Source of the DNA: an uncultured Chloroflexota bacterium
GTDB taxonomy: Bacteria; Chloroflexota; Anaerolineae; Aggregatilineales; Phototrophicaceae
Reading direction: 5' to 3'
Length of the DNA: 64,000 nucleotides
Assembly: GCA_937974245.1 (NCBI GenBank)
Contig: CALJKV010000005.1
Span: 1 to 64,000, forward strand
The position numbers and the translations under genes are program-made. Below the pieces are notes generated by a model. It was not told the DNA's origin. It saw only the letters and a list, made by a program, of their open reading frames with translations, and made no database searches. Shown in pieces: positions 16,947 through 26,146 of this stretch. Positions within the stretch are counted from its first letter, which is position 1. Each line of letters opens with the position of its first letter.

Positions 16947-18242
16947 CTATTCCTGCTTGAGTGCGATCACCGGTGGTAAATGGGCAGCTCGCAGCGCCGG
17001 GTATAGCCCGGCACCCAGCCCGACCAGCGTTGCCAGGGCAATCGCAAAGATTGCCAGTTCGGGGGGGATGATAAGCAGGTTGCCCCCAATCTGTGATGGG
17101 TCAATGGGCAGGAAACTGATTGAATCGGGGTTAGATGGGGCATTCAGGATGGCCTGGTTAACCAGGTTTTGCAGAAACAAGGACAGCCCGACTCCGGCAA
17201 TACCACCTACACTACCGACTAATCCGGCCTCAACCAGGAACACGACCAGCACATCCCGGTCGGTTGCCCCGATTGCCTTCATCAAGCCGATTTCTTTTGT
17301 GCGTTCCAGAATTGCCATTGTCATGGTATTAGCAACGCCAAAAGCCGCTACCAGTAGGGCGACACCGCCAACGCCACCGAGCATCAAGCGCATGGTTGTG
17401 AAAAAACCGTTGAGTTGATTCAGGAAATCACCAATCCCGCTCGCGGACAATCCCAATCTGCGGATGGCGGTGGCAACATCATTGGTTGCCTCCCGGCTGC
17501 TGGTAATCACGGTGATCTGATCGAAGATAAAGGTCTCCATATCCGTTTCCTGGTCAGAGAGCCAGTCATTGTAGCTAATAACATCCTGAATCGGCATAAT
17601 CACCGTATAATCGTAATCCGTCCCCGCTGCCAGCACGCCACGGACATTCAGGTCTATCCTCCGTACTTCATCCCCTAATGCGTTATATTTCGATAGTTGT
17701 AAGCGCGTGCGACTGTTCAACAAATCCACTTCAATTGGTTCATAATTCTCTGCTAGGGGGTCATAAAAGTAGCTGCTTACATACGGCCCAACCAGCACAT
17801 CGCCGGATTCGAGCGTAAGTTCGCCTTGCTCTATCGCTACGCCCAGATATGGCAACAGGCGTGTATCTATTCCCATAATCTGGGCATATCCCAGATACTT
17901 ATCGGCCAGCAGTTCGCCACGCTGGAGATTTTTGATCGGAACGACCACCGCGACACCGGGGATTTGCCATAAGGCGCGCACCACCTGTGTATCCAACTGC
18001 GGGATATCCATGCTGCTTGGATCGGAGGGGTTAAAATTGCTGTAATTGGGGTATACCTGAAGCTGTGTTAGTCGTTGGTTCTGGCCGATACTCGACTCCG
18101 CGGCCTGCTGCAAGCCGAAGGTGAGCGCAATGAGCAAAATGACAGCTGTGGTGCCGACCAGCACACCGCCAGCGGTCATCATCAGGCGGGCTCTTGCCCT
18201 TGCCATGTTGCCCACCGCCAACCGCGCCAACTCGAAAAACAT
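16947..18242 (-). CDS. MacB/FtsX-type ABC transporter permease
   Basis: This 431-residue membrane protein has one N-terminal helix (RARLMMTAGGVLVGTTAVILL region), a large extracytoplasmic MacB-like domain (about residues 40-280) and three C-terminal helices of the FtsX domain containing ERTKEIGLMKAIGA. This architecture is a type VII (mechanotransmission) ABC permease, which moves or extracts lipids, peptides or surface proteins rather than pumping through a channel. It is the last gene of the operon that includes the CARDB-repeat protein (ending 2 bp upstream) and the MacB-type ATPase. Confidence 0.88.
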   Translation of the reverse strand: MFFELARLAVGNMARARARLMMTAGGVLVGTTAVILLIALTFGLQQAAESSIGQNQRLTQLQVYPNYSNFNPSDPSSMDIPQLDTQVVRALWQIPGVAVVVPIKNLQRGELLADKYLGYAQIMGIDTRLLPYLGVAIEQGELTLESGDVLVGPYVSSYFYDPLAENYEPIEVDLLNSRTRLQLSKYNALGDEVRRIDLNVRGVLAAGTDYDYTVIMPIQDVISYNDWLSDQETDMETFIFDQITVITSSREATNDVATAIRRLGLSASGIGDFLNQLNGFFTTMRLMLGGVGGVALLVAAFGVANTMTMAILERTKEIGLMKAIGATDRDVLVVFLVEAGLVGSVGGIAGVGLSLFLQNLVNQAILNAPSNPDSISFLPIDPSQIGGNLLIIPPELAIFAIALATLVGLGAGLYPALRAAHLPPVIALKQE

Positions 18243-18244
18243 TG

Positions 18245-20305
18245 CTAACTACCTAATCCCAACAGCCCCAACAGCAGCCGCCCTAAGAAATCATCATTAT
18301 TGTTTGGCTGGACTTCGACAACTGGTGGTTCGAAACCTGTGTCAGGTGTCGGGAAACTGATAACCTGAGTCGGTGGCGCGGCAATCACTTCTGTCTCAAA
18401 TGTTTGCACGAGTGTACGCGGTTGGTTCAGGTCGTCCAGGTAGTTGATGGTGAGAGTAATGACGAGCGGTCCCTCCGCATCGGCAATCACCGTACTGGAT
18501 ATTGAGATGTCACCGTTAATTTGTAGCGTTCCCAGAAATGTCGTATCGCCGCTGACGACCATGCCGTTTTCCGCCTCAATGATGGCATCGCCCAGGTTGA
18601 CAACCTTATTGCCGCGATTGGTAATATCCAACAAGATTGGCACCGAGTCGCCAACCATAACACTCGGCGGGATGCCACCTTGCGAGTCAAATTGCAGTTT
18701 GGGCGGCACAACTACGACCAGACTGATCGTGAGTTTGTCTTCGGCAGCAGTCCCGTCCGGTTGCTGGTAGCGTAAGGTTACTGGCAAGCTATAAATGCCG
18801 CTGTCCAATGTCCCACCTGCGATGAAATCCTGCTGCACCGTGATGCTGCCGCCACCGGCTTCTATCGTACCGACAAACAGTGTCCCTGCTGAGTTCAGGG
18901 GAGCGAAATTGGTACTGGCCGTCGTCGTCGTTGAGCGTGAGGTCGAAGTGGCGCTGCCCGACGTTTCTACAGTTCCGAATGTGACCAGCATGTTTGCTGC
19001 ATCTGCTGTCCCCAGGTTGCTAATCGCGGCGGTCAGGGTGAACTGCTGGCCGGGCATCAAATATTCATTGCCCGTATCGTAAGATGCGATCAGGAGTAGC
19101 GGCTCCGGCCTTTCCACCTTTTCAATATCAATCGTCATGCTCCCCGTAACTTGCTGGCTCTCGCCCTCCTGGAGATAGGTCAGGGTAATGGCCTGCGCCT
19201 GCGGCCCAGCCTTGGCTTCGGTACTGACCACCAGCGGCAGCTCCACGCTGGCACTCGCTCCAGGCGCGATGTCGCCCATCGGAAAACTGTCACCCTGCGG
19301 CCCTGCCAGCAGTACGCCATTATGGTCAACACGAAACAGCACCTGGGACGCGGCTTCATTACCCGTATTCGTGAGCAGAACCGTCACTGTAACAGGTTCG
19401 CCGGGCTTGGCTGGGCTGGGATTGACCAGGTAGCGCGAGAGTGTGACCTGCGACGCTTCTGGAACGACCAGGATTGTGACCGGGATTGAGGCGGCAGTGG
19501 TATAAATGACGGCCAGTTCGTCGCGGTAGTTCATGTTAATGGCAATCGTATTGGGTCCTGCATTGATGCCAGGTTTTGCGGTTACGCTGATTGTGGCATT
19601 AAAGCTGCCCCCCGGCGCGATATTAGGCAGCGTAATGCTGAGTTGTCCATTGGCCGGGACAAATGCGCCGCTCGAATCCACCTGAATAGAGACCCCTTGT
19701 GCCACTTTGTTGCCAATATTAATGATTTCCAGAGTCACCGTTGTGCTTTGCCCTGGTTGAATCGTTCCAGGAGTCACTGAATAACTTCGTACCAATAACG
19801 ATGGTGTGCCAGGAATTGGCGTCGGAATCACAGTTGGTGTCGGGAAAGTTGTCGAGGGGGTCGGTGGCGGCGCGACAACAACCAATGTATTAGGAGACGC
19901 TGCTGTGCCCCGTTCCGGGTCAGTGGCTTCGACTGTATACGTGCCAGCAGGTACCGATGCGGGTACAATCGCCGTGAGTGCCGTACTGTTGATAAATGTT
20001 GTTGTAATCAGGCCGACGCCAACCACCCGGATGACCGATGATTCGGTGAAGTTTGTGCCAAACACCGATAAGGTGGCCTGCTGCCCGCTGACAATACGGG
20101 ATGGCTCGGAATGCGTCACCGTGAGTGGTAAAGGCGTTGGGGTTGGGGTTGGCGTATCAGTGATCTGCTGGACGGGTGCTTCCGTTGTCACTTCTGGCTG
20201 CGGCTCTTGTGTTTCCTCTTGTGCGATTGCCTGCCAGAATACGCCACCAGCGAAAAGCACCAGCAGCCCAACGAAGATGAATCGAAGTGAGGAGTTACGC
20301 AACAT
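18245..20305 (-). CDS. Secreted CARDB-repeat protein of the MacB-type ABC operon
   Basis: This 686-residue exported protein has a signal peptide (FIFVGLLVLFAGGVFW, cleavage near AIAQ), a Thr/Pro linker (TPTPTPTPLPL), an IPT/TIG-like Ig domain (about 60-140), a second Pro-rich linker, then at least four CARDB-like beta-sandwich repeats. These are recognised by recurring GQ/GN.A segments such as PGQSTTVTLEIINIGNKVA and PGEPVTVTVLLTNTGNEAA. The C-terminus is Asn/Asp-rich with a short hydrophobic tail (FLGRLLLGLLGLG). I chose ATG 20305 because AAGGA lies 8 bases upstream; it overlaps the ATPase gene by 11 bases. Sandwiched between the ATPase and permease, it is likely the extracellular partner or cargo-binding arm of the transporter. 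Its function is otherwise unknown. Confidence 0.8.
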   Translation of the reverse strand: MLRNSSLRFIFVGLLVLFAGGVFWQAIAQEETQEPQPEVTTEAPVQQITDTPTPTPTPLPLTVTHSEPSRIVSGQQATLSVFGTNFTESSVIRVVGVGLITTTFINSTALTAIVPASVPAGTYTVEATDPERGTAASPNTLVVVAPPPTPSTTFPTPTVIPTPIPGTPSLLVRSYSVTPGTIQPGQSTTVTLEIINIGNKVAQGVSIQVDSSGAFVPANGQLSITLPNIAPGGSFNATISVTAKPGINAGPNTIAINMNYRDELAVIYTTAASIPVTILVVPEASQVTLSRYLVNPSPAKPGEPVTVTVLLTNTGNEAASQVLFRVDHNGVLLAGPQGDSFPMGDIAPGASASVELPLVVSTEAKAGPQAQAITLTYLQEGESQQVTGSMTIDIEKVERPEPLLLIASYDTGNEYLMPGQQFTLTAAISNLGTADAANMLVTFGTVETSGSATSTSRSTTTTASTNFAPLNSAGTLFVGTIEAGGGSITVQQDFIAGGTLDSGIYSLPVTLRYQQPDGTAAEDKLTISLVVVVPPKLQFDSQGGIPPSVMVGDSVPILLDITNRGNKVVNLGDAIIEAENGMVVSGDTTFLGTLQINGDISISSTVIADAEGPLVITLTINYLDDLNQPRTLVQTFETEVIAAPPTQVISFPTPDTGFEPPVVEVQPNNNDDFLGRLLLGLLGLGS

Positions 20306-21026
20306 GGTTTGCATCCTTCGCGCCTGGCAGCCGGTCATCGTCGACGATGACGCCATCATGTAAGCGCAGCCGCCGATCAGCATAACGAGCAACATTGTCA
20401 TCGTGGGTGACAACCAGAATGGTTTTGCCATGCCGGTCACATAACCAGCGCAGCATCTCCATAACCGTTTTCCCAGTCTTACTGTCGAGCGCGCCGGTTG
20501 GCTCATCCGCCAGAATCAACGGTGGATTGTTAAACAGCGCCCTGGCGATGGCGACACGCTGCTGCTGGCCGCCGGAAAGCTGTGATGGGCGATGGTCAAG
20601 ACGGGATTCCATCCCCAGAATAGTGAGTAGTTTCAGCGCCCGTTTTTCGCGCTGGTCACGCGGCATGTTCGCAAAAATGCCAGGGAGCGCGACATTTTCG
20701 AGGGCGTTCATAGTTGGGACAAGGTGGAATGATTGAAAGACAAAGCCAATGGTCTTCTGCCGGAAATGGGCCAGGTCATCTCCTGCCATTGTATCTATCT
20801 GTTGTCCGGCCACGACAATCTCACCCTCGGTTGGGCGGTCTAGCCCCCCCAGTAAGTAGAGTAGGGTGCTTTTGCCAGAACCGCTTGGCCCCATGATCGC
20901 CACAAACTCCCCCGACGGAATCCGCACAGTAATCCCATCCAGTGCTGCAATCCACTGCTCGCCCAGGCGGAACACTTTTTGTAGATTCTGTGCCAGGATA
21001 ATTGGCTGCTGTTCTTGGTCTGCCAT
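20295..21026 (-). CDS. MacB/LolD-type ABC transporter ATPase
   Basis: This 243-residue ATPase of the LolD/MacB/FtsE group has Walker A GPSGSGKST near residues 45-53, the Q-loop FVFQSFHLVPTMNALENV, the signature LSGGQQQRVAIARAL, and Walker B LILADEPTGALD. It would drive the FtsX-type permease at 16947. Its end overlaps the start of the CARDB-repeat gene, and a Nudix gene ends 6 bp upstream. The gene order Yip1-Nudix-ATPase-CARDB-permease forms one tight transcription unit. Confidence 0.92.
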   Translation of the reverse strand: MADQEQQPIILAQNLQKVFRLGEQWIAALDGITVRIPSGEFVAIMGPSGSGKSTLLYLLGGLDRPTEGEIVVAGQQIDTMAGDDLAHFRQKTIGFVFQSFHLVPTMNALENVALPGIFANMPRDQREKRALKLLTILGMESRLDHRPSQLSGGQQQRVAIARALFNNPPLILADEPTGALDSKTGKTVMEMLRWLCDRHGKTILVVTHDDNVARYADRRLRLHDGVIVDDDRLPGAKDANHVA

Positions 21027-21032
21027 CCTCTT

Positions 21033-21500
21033 TTACCGGAAATAAGCGGTTTCTCGAAAATTAAGGGAATCGGTGATCCGCTGGCGGTGCGTCTCAATCA
21101 CATCCATTGTGGCGATTTCGGTGGGCGTAAAGTAGCCGGCGTCGGTTGTTTCGTCGCTCAACCTCAGTTCGCCGTCGGTGACTTCGGCCTCAAAATGCAT
21201 GGCGACAATCTGGACGCGGTTGCCATCCGCATATTCAATCAAAAAATCCGGGCTGGTATATATCCCAACCAGTCGGGAAACGAGTACCTTCAGGCCAGTC
21301 TCTTCCCAGAGTTCGCGCACACAGGTTTCTTCAGCATTTTCCCCGGCATCCATCCCCCCGCCGGGCAGACACCAGCGCCCATTATCGCTGCGGCGCGTCA
21401 TGAGGATTTTCTCGCGCTGTGGGTCAAAAATAACTGCCGAACAACCACAGCGCAGCGTGCCCTGTTTCCCTACTCGTTCCCCCTGAATGATTCTCAGCAT
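21033..21500 (-). CDS. Nudix hydrolase
   Basis: This 155-residue enzyme hydrolyses a nucleoside diphosphate linked to another moiety. The complete Nudix box G-x5-E-x7-REL-x-EE-x-GL is present (GGMDAGENAEETCVREL then WEETGL), so it should bind divalent metal and be active. The substrate cannot be deduced. It starts 3 bases after the stop of the Yip1 protein gene and ends 6 bp before the ABC ATPase gene, so it is part of the same operon, possibly as a housekeeping passenger. Confidence 0.88.
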   Translation of the reverse strand: MLRIIQGERVGKQGTLRCGCSAVIFDPQREKILMTRRSDNGRWCLPGGGMDAGENAEETCVRELWEETGLKVLVSRLVGIYTSPDFLIEYADGNRVQIVAMHFEAEVTDGELRLSDETTDAGYFTPTEIATMDVIETHRQRITDSLNFRETAYFR

Positions 21501-21503
21501 ACC

Positions 21504-22541
21504 CTAATTCGCTTCCGTTGTTGCTTCGGGCGTGCCTTCTGGCAAGGTGATAAATGGATTGTCTGCTGGCAACGGCTCTTCAGTAGCATCCCGGTTTTGC
21601 ATGAACGGTGGAGCATCATTGTTCAGCTCAAACGGGAGTGAACTGTTGTCGCCCATTCCTTGCTCTCCAAATCCTGGTGCGATCAGTTCTGGCAGTGTGC
21701 CTGCCGGTTCGGGTGCTCGGATATCTTCTGTCACCACTGGCATCACGACCAGAACAACCATCCAGATCAGGACAACTAGCAGCGCCGCCCACCATTTGCC
21801 CGCCAATACTCCGCGCGCACCGCTGTAAAGCAAAATCAGGCTCCATAGCCAGAACAGCGTGAAACGTGATGCTAGTGACAGCACAAAACTCTTTAGAAAA
21901 ACTGGCATATCCTGGTAGGCCGGCCATTCTGCCAGCAGGCCGGAAAGCCCGGATTGCCCGGATTGCCCGCCCGCAGAAAGATACACTAACTGCAAGATTG
22001 CCATTAAGCCAATCGGCACACTTGCCCAGACTGCAATCTGAAAATTAGCCCCTAATCGCGGCGCTTTACCGTTAAAGAGTGATACTTCGCACAGCAGCAG
22101 CGATAAGATTAACCAGCCGAGGATCACGCCGCTGGCTGCGATGAGTGCTGTTGTCCAGTTTGCATTTACATCGCCGGTACTACTGGGAACGGTTGAGCCG
22201 TTGTTGGTATTTGGGAGCGGAGTATCAAAGCCGGTGCCACTCCCCAACCCCAGATCAGCACCAGGGAATTCGCCGCTATCAAAAAAGGGCGGCAGAGTCG
22301 TGTTTGCCGGGACGGTCTGCTCTGCATAGCGCACTGCGCTCAAGCCTACCGCTGTGAGGATCAATATCCCAATCCATAACCACTGGCGTGTTTCAGCCAG
22401 CAGCGGCAGTGTCCGAAAGAATATGCCCGGTTGTAGCACAACCATCCATAACTGAGACCATAGGCTTCGCGAACGCAGTCGCTGGCTCAGTTGATTATTA
22501 TTATTGTGATTATTGACAGGTTGAATCTGGTTCCTAGTCAT
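21504..22541 (-). CDS. Yip1-domain-like polytopic membrane protein
   Basis: This 345-residue protein starts with an Asn/Gln-rich cytoplasmic tail (residues 1-20), then LWSQLWMVVLQPGIFFRTL, the typical Yip1-family lead-in to a first helix (about 52-70). An extracytoplasmic Gly/Asn/Thr-rich loop (75-125) follows, then four to five helices to about residue 262, and a long acidic, Pro-rich C-terminal tail. Bacterial Yip1-domain proteins have no established function. It is the first gene of the operon that encodes the MacB-like exporter, so a role in membrane organisation or in that transporter is possible (inference). Confidence 0.7.
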   Translation of the reverse strand: MTRNQIQPVNNHNNNNQLSQRLRSRSLWSQLWMVVLQPGIFFRTLPLLAETRQWLWIGILILTAVGLSAVRYAEQTVPANTTLPPFFDSGEFPGADLGLGSGTGFDTPLPNTNNGSTVPSSTGDVNANWTTALIAASGVILGWLILSLLLCEVSLFNGKAPRLGANFQIAVWASVPIGLMAILQLVYLSAGGQSGQSGLSGLLAEWPAYQDMPVFLKSFVLSLASRFTLFWLWSLILLYSGARGVLAGKWWAALLVVLIWMVVLVVMPVVTEDIRAPEPAGTLPELIAPGFGEQGMGDNSSLPFELNNDAPPFMQNRDATEEPLPADNPFITLPEGTPEATTEAN

Positions 22542-22797
22542 TGAAGAGCCAGTTATCTCATGTTTACAGAATAATCTATATAGAATCTATCTACTTTAAG
22601 GGCATGTTGGCCCTCTATTGCCGGGGGAATAGACCGGATAACTCCAAGTAATACGATCAATACGATCCCCCGCATATTATCGTAGGCCACGCCAGACCTG
22701 TCAACAACGATTTGCCTACGGTTAGAAACGCAACATAATCTAAAGACGTTGGAATGCCTCGCTATGTTCCATCTCACTACAAGAACCTTGCGACTCA

Positions 22798-22828
22798 AAT
22801 AAAAAGGGCGCGATGCGCTGCGCCCCTT
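22798..22828 (-). terminator. Rho-independent terminator after typA
   Basis: On the minus strand a 9-bp stem (22828-22820 with 22811-22803, one G-U pair) is followed by a run of six or more T (complement of 22798-22805). It lies about 25 bp after the typA stop codon. Confidence 0.88.
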
Positions 22829-22853
22829 GTAACCCTATCCTGCTGCTTGCCTG

Positions 22854-24707
22854 CTACCCACTTGCTGCGATGAGTTTTTCCTGCTTCTTGCGCGTCTTCA
22901 AGCGTTCTTCGGCATTCAGTATGCGCTTGCGAATACGCAAACTCAGAGGTGTCACCTCCAGCAGTTCATCATCTGCCAGGAATTCAATGTAATCGTCCAG
23001 GCTCAGGATGCGTGCCGGCGCCAATCCAGCCACTGTCTCGGTGGGTTTGGCGCGGTGGTTCGTCAGGTGCTTGGCTTTGGCAACGTTGAGGTCCAGGTTG
23101 CTGGGGCGGATATGTTCTCCGATGACCATGCCCCCGTAGACTTCAGTTTGTGGCGTAATGAAAAAAGTGCCGCGAGCCTGGGCATTAACCATCGCATAAG
23201 CGGTGGCCGTGCCAGTTTCCAGCGCGACCAGGCTGCCGAACTGCCGTCCCGGAAGTTCCCCGGAAATCGGTTCATAACCACAGTGCAGGCTGTGAAGCTG
23301 CCCCAACCCGCTGGTAGCACGCAAGAAATGCGAACGGAAACCGAGTAAGCCCCGCGTTGGTACCAGGTAGGTGAGGTAGGTCGTGCCATTCTCACTGTAC
23401 ATATTGGTCATCTTGCCGCGCCGTCCACCGAGCAGTTCGACTACCGTGCCGACCAGGTGATCCGCGATGTCAATGTGGACCTCTTCAATCGGTTCGAGCA
23501 GATCGTCGGTTTCCGGGTCTTGCCGGTAGATAACTTCCGGCTTGCTGACTTCAAACTCGTAGCCTTCTCGCCGCATCGTTTCGATCAGAATGCCTAGATG
23601 CAGTTCACCGCGTCCGCTGACAATGAAACGGTCAGCCTGCCCGCTTTCAGCTACACGCAGCGCGACATTGCTGCGGGTCTCATCCAGCAAACGCTGCCGC
23701 AACCGGCGGGATGTTCCCCACCCGGTTTTGCCCTCGCGCCCGGCAAACGGCGAGGTATTTACGCCGAAGGTCATGCGTACCGTCGGTTCTTCTACGCTGA
23801 TTGGTGGCAACGCTTCCGTCACTGCGGGATCGGCTATCGTGTCGCTAATGCGGATATCGCCCACGCCGCCAAACGCGATTATGTCCCCGGCTTCGACCAG
23901 ATTTACATCCTGCCGGTGCAGGTTGTGATAGGTGAACAGGTATTCGATATTGCCGGAAATACGCTCGCCCTGGGCCGTGATTCGCACAACTTCCATACCC
24001 CGGCGCAGTACCCCGGATTGCAGCCGCCCGACCCCGATATGCCCCTTGTAGTTGTCGTAATCCAGCGTCGTCACCAGCAGCTTCGCTGGTTCATCCGGGG
24101 CGACATGCGGCGCGGGGACTTCCTTGATGATAGTTTCGAACAGGGGCGATAGATTGTCTTCCAGGGTGGTCGCGGTATACCCGGCATGCCCGGCCAGACC
24201 AATCGCATAGATGACAGGGAATTCGGCTTGTTCGTCTGTCGCGCCCAATTCTATAAAGAGGTCAAAGGTGTCGTTGAGGGCATCTACAACCTGGGCATGA
24301 GGACGGTCAACCTTATTGATGACGACGATAATGCGCAGTCCCAGTGCCAATGCCTTTCTCAGCACGAATCGGGTTTGCGGCATCGGCCCTTCCGCTGCAT
24401 CTACTAGCAGGAGCGCCCCATCTACCATATTCAGGACCCGCTCAACTTCACCACCAAAATCCGCGTGTCCGGGGGTATCCACAATGTTGATTTTGATGCC
24501 GTTCCAGGTCACTGCCGTGTTTTTTGCCAGAATCGTGATGCCACGTTCCCGTTCAAGGTCGTTAGAATCGAGGATACGCTCCCCGGTGGCCGCGCCCTCC
24601 CGAAATACTTTGGCTTGTTTCAACATGCCGTCTACGAGCGTGGTTTTGCCGTGGTCAACATGCGCTATAATAGCGATATTGCGAATATCCGAACGTACTT
24701 GTGTCAC
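22854..24707 (-). CDS. typA: Ribosome-associated GTPase TypA/BipA
   Basis: This 617-residue translational GTPase binds the ribosome and helps 50S assembly and stress adaptation. G motifs are AHVDHGKT (15-22), ERGITI in switch I, DTPGHADF and NKVDRP; domains II, III, V and the TypA-specific C-terminal domain follow (VPTRGLLGFRSHFL; VAGLAPARILSLDDYIEFL). I chose GTG 24707, which has GAGG upstream and matches the usual family N-terminus (IRNIAIIAHVD); the TTG at 24752 would add 15 unrelated residues. It has its own terminator and faces the divergent SRPBCC gene. Confidence 0.95.
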   Translation of the reverse strand: MTQVRSDIRNIAIIAHVDHGKTTLVDGMLKQAKVFREGAATGERILDSNDLERERGITILAKNTAVTWNGIKINIVDTPGHADFGGEVERVLNMVDGALLLVDAAEGPMPQTRFVLRKALALGLRIIVVINKVDRPHAQVVDALNDTFDLFIELGATDEQAEFPVIYAIGLAGHAGYTATTLEDNLSPLFETIIKEVPAPHVAPDEPAKLLVTTLDYDNYKGHIGVGRLQSGVLRRGMEVVRITAQGERISGNIEYLFTYHNLHRQDVNLVEAGDIIAFGGVGDIRISDTIADPAVTEALPPISVEEPTVRMTFGVNTSPFAGREGKTGWGTSRRLRQRLLDETRSNVALRVAESGQADRFIVSGRGELHLGILIETMRREGYEFEVSKPEVIYRQDPETDDLLEPIEEVHIDIADHLVGTVVELLGGRRGKMTNMYSENGTTYLTYLVPTRGLLGFRSHFLRATSGLGQLHSLHCGYEPISGELPGRQFGSLVALETGTATAYAMVNAQARGTFFITPQTEVYGGMVIGEHIRPSNLDLNVAKAKHLTNHRAKPTETVAGLAPARILSLDDYIEFLADDELLEVTPLSLRIRKRILNAEERLKTRKKQEKLIAASG

Positions 24708-24815
24708 ACCCAAACCTCTACAAACTCTGATTAGCGTCGGGCATTGTATCAAAAGAATGCCCTACGCGAATAGAGTGGGTTATTTTCGGAGCATGTTAAC
24801 ACATGGAGTCAGCAT

Positions 24816-25271
24816 ATGCCGCGCCTGTTTGAAAAACGAACGGTCATCCCCACGTCAATCGAGAGAATGACCGCTTTTCATAATGCTCCCGGTGCATTTG
24901 CCCGGTTGACGCCGCCGCCCATTTTCATGCAGATGATTCATGATAGGCGCACATCCCTGACCGATGGTGAGCTTACATTTCGCCTGTGGTTTGGCCCATT
25001 TCCTGTTAAGTGGACGGCGCGGCACGAGGCCGGCCCAACCCCAACTTCTTTTGCAGATCGCCAGATCAGTGGCCCGTTAGAATCATGGTATCACCAGCAT
25101 ATCTTTTCTCAGGTCGAAGGTGGCGTAGAACTCTACGATAAGATCATCTTCGAGCACAAATCCGGCTGGAAGGGACTGCTCACCCGCCTGGTGTTTGATG
25201 GCCCGCCGCTGCAAATCCTCTTTCTTTACCGCCACTGGCGCACCCGGCAAGCGTTGGTGAATCGTTCATAG
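24816..25271 (+). CDS. SRPBCC-fold ligand-binding protein
   Basis: This 151-residue protein has the SRPBCC (START/polyketide cyclase-like) pattern. A first strand RLFEKRTVIPTSIERMTAFH leads into the amphipathic helix, the mid-segment FRLWFGPFPVKWTARHE follows, and the characteristic EGGVELYDKIIFEHKSGWKGLL comes before the C-terminal helix. Such proteins bind hydrophobic ligands; many small bacterial ones have no known partner. It is divergent from typA and convergent with the sugar permease gene (9-bp gap). No catalytic residues are assignable. Confidence 0.75.
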   Translation: MPRLFEKRTVIPTSIERMTAFHNAPGAFARLTPPPIFMQMIHDRRTSLTDGELTFRLWFGPFPVKWTARHEAGPTPTSFADRQISGPLESWYHQHIFSQVEGGVELYDKIIFEHKSGWKGLLTRLVFDGPPLQILFLYRHWRTRQALVNRS

Positions 25272-25279
25272 ATGCTTGA

Positions 25280-26146
25280 CTATCCCTTAACGCTGCCTGC
25301 CAGAAGGCCGCGTATAAAATACCGCCCCAGAAGGATATAGACGATGAGTGTGGGGATAGCGGCCAGGAATGACGCCGCCATCTGTACGTTCCATTCGATA
25401 ATCTGGCTGCCGGAGAGGTTTTGTAGCGCCACTGTCACCATTGGGGTTTTTTGTGACACCGTGATGGCAAACAGAAACTCATTCCAGATTTGCGTAAACT
25501 GCCAGATGATGACCACCACGAAACCCGGCAGCGAAATTGGCAGCACAATATACCGATACAGGCCAAAGAATCCCGCCCCATCAATGGCTCCGGCCTCAAG
25601 CATCTCATCCGGGACTTCCGTATAGTAGTTGCGGAAGATCAGCGTGGTAATTGGTAACCCGTATACGACATGTACCATTATCAAACCAGCAATACTGTTG
25701 AACAACCCAATGTTATTCAGGAACTCCACCAAAGGGATGAGAATTGCTTGGTAGGGGATGAACATGCCGAAGAGCATCAATGGGAAAATGATATTTGCAC
25801 CAGGGAACTTCCATTTGGATAGCACATAACCGTTCATTGACCCCATGGCCGCCGAAATCACTGTAGCGGGGACTACCAACACGAGGCTGTTACTCAGCCC
25901 CGGCGCAAGTTCCGAAAAAGCCTCCTTGAAGCTTTCCAGCGTGAACGCAGATGGCAATGTCCACATGGTGGAGATGTTCACTTGGTCAATGCTCTTGAAG
26001 CTTGTGACCAACACCATATAGACGGGCAGCAAAAAGATTGCAGCAAAAATAAGCAGGACAACGTAAATCAAACCCCGGCTCAGTGTTCGTTCCCAATTCA
26101 TGGGCGCGATTTTTCGACCTGTTGAGGATTGAGATGTTGAGGTCAT
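25280..26146 (-). CDS. Carbohydrate ABC transporter permease (MalG family)
   Basis: This 288-residue inner-membrane permease has six predicted helices and the EAA loop that docks the ATPase (EVPDEMLEAGAIDGAGFFGLY region, with EAGAIDGA as the core). It is the second permease of the sugar importer and overlaps the MalF-type gene by 4 bases (ATGA). No dedicated ATPase gene is present nearby, so a shared MsmK/UgpC-like ATPase encoded elsewhere probably energises it, as is common in Gram-positive-like CUT1 systems. Confidence 0.9.
   Translation of the reverse strand: MTSTSQSSTGRKIAPMNWERTLSRGLIYVVLLIFAAIFLLPVYMVLVTSFKSIDQVNISTMWTLPSAFTLESFKEAFSELAPGLSNSLVLVVPATVISAAMGSMNGYVLSKWKFPGANIIFPLMLFGMFIPYQAILIPLVEFLNNIGLFNSIAGLIMVHVVYGLPITTLIFRNYYTEVPDEMLEAGAIDGAGFFGLYRYIVLPISLPGFVVVIIWQFTQIWNEFLFAITVSQKTPMVTVALQNLSGSQIIEWNVQMAASFLAAIPTLIVYILLGRYFIRGLLAGSVKG

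Noticed and set aside
22553..22798. Minus-strand frame of 81 codons between yip1 and typA
   Set aside because: No start signal or domain; this interval holds the promoter of the Yip1 operon and the typA terminator.
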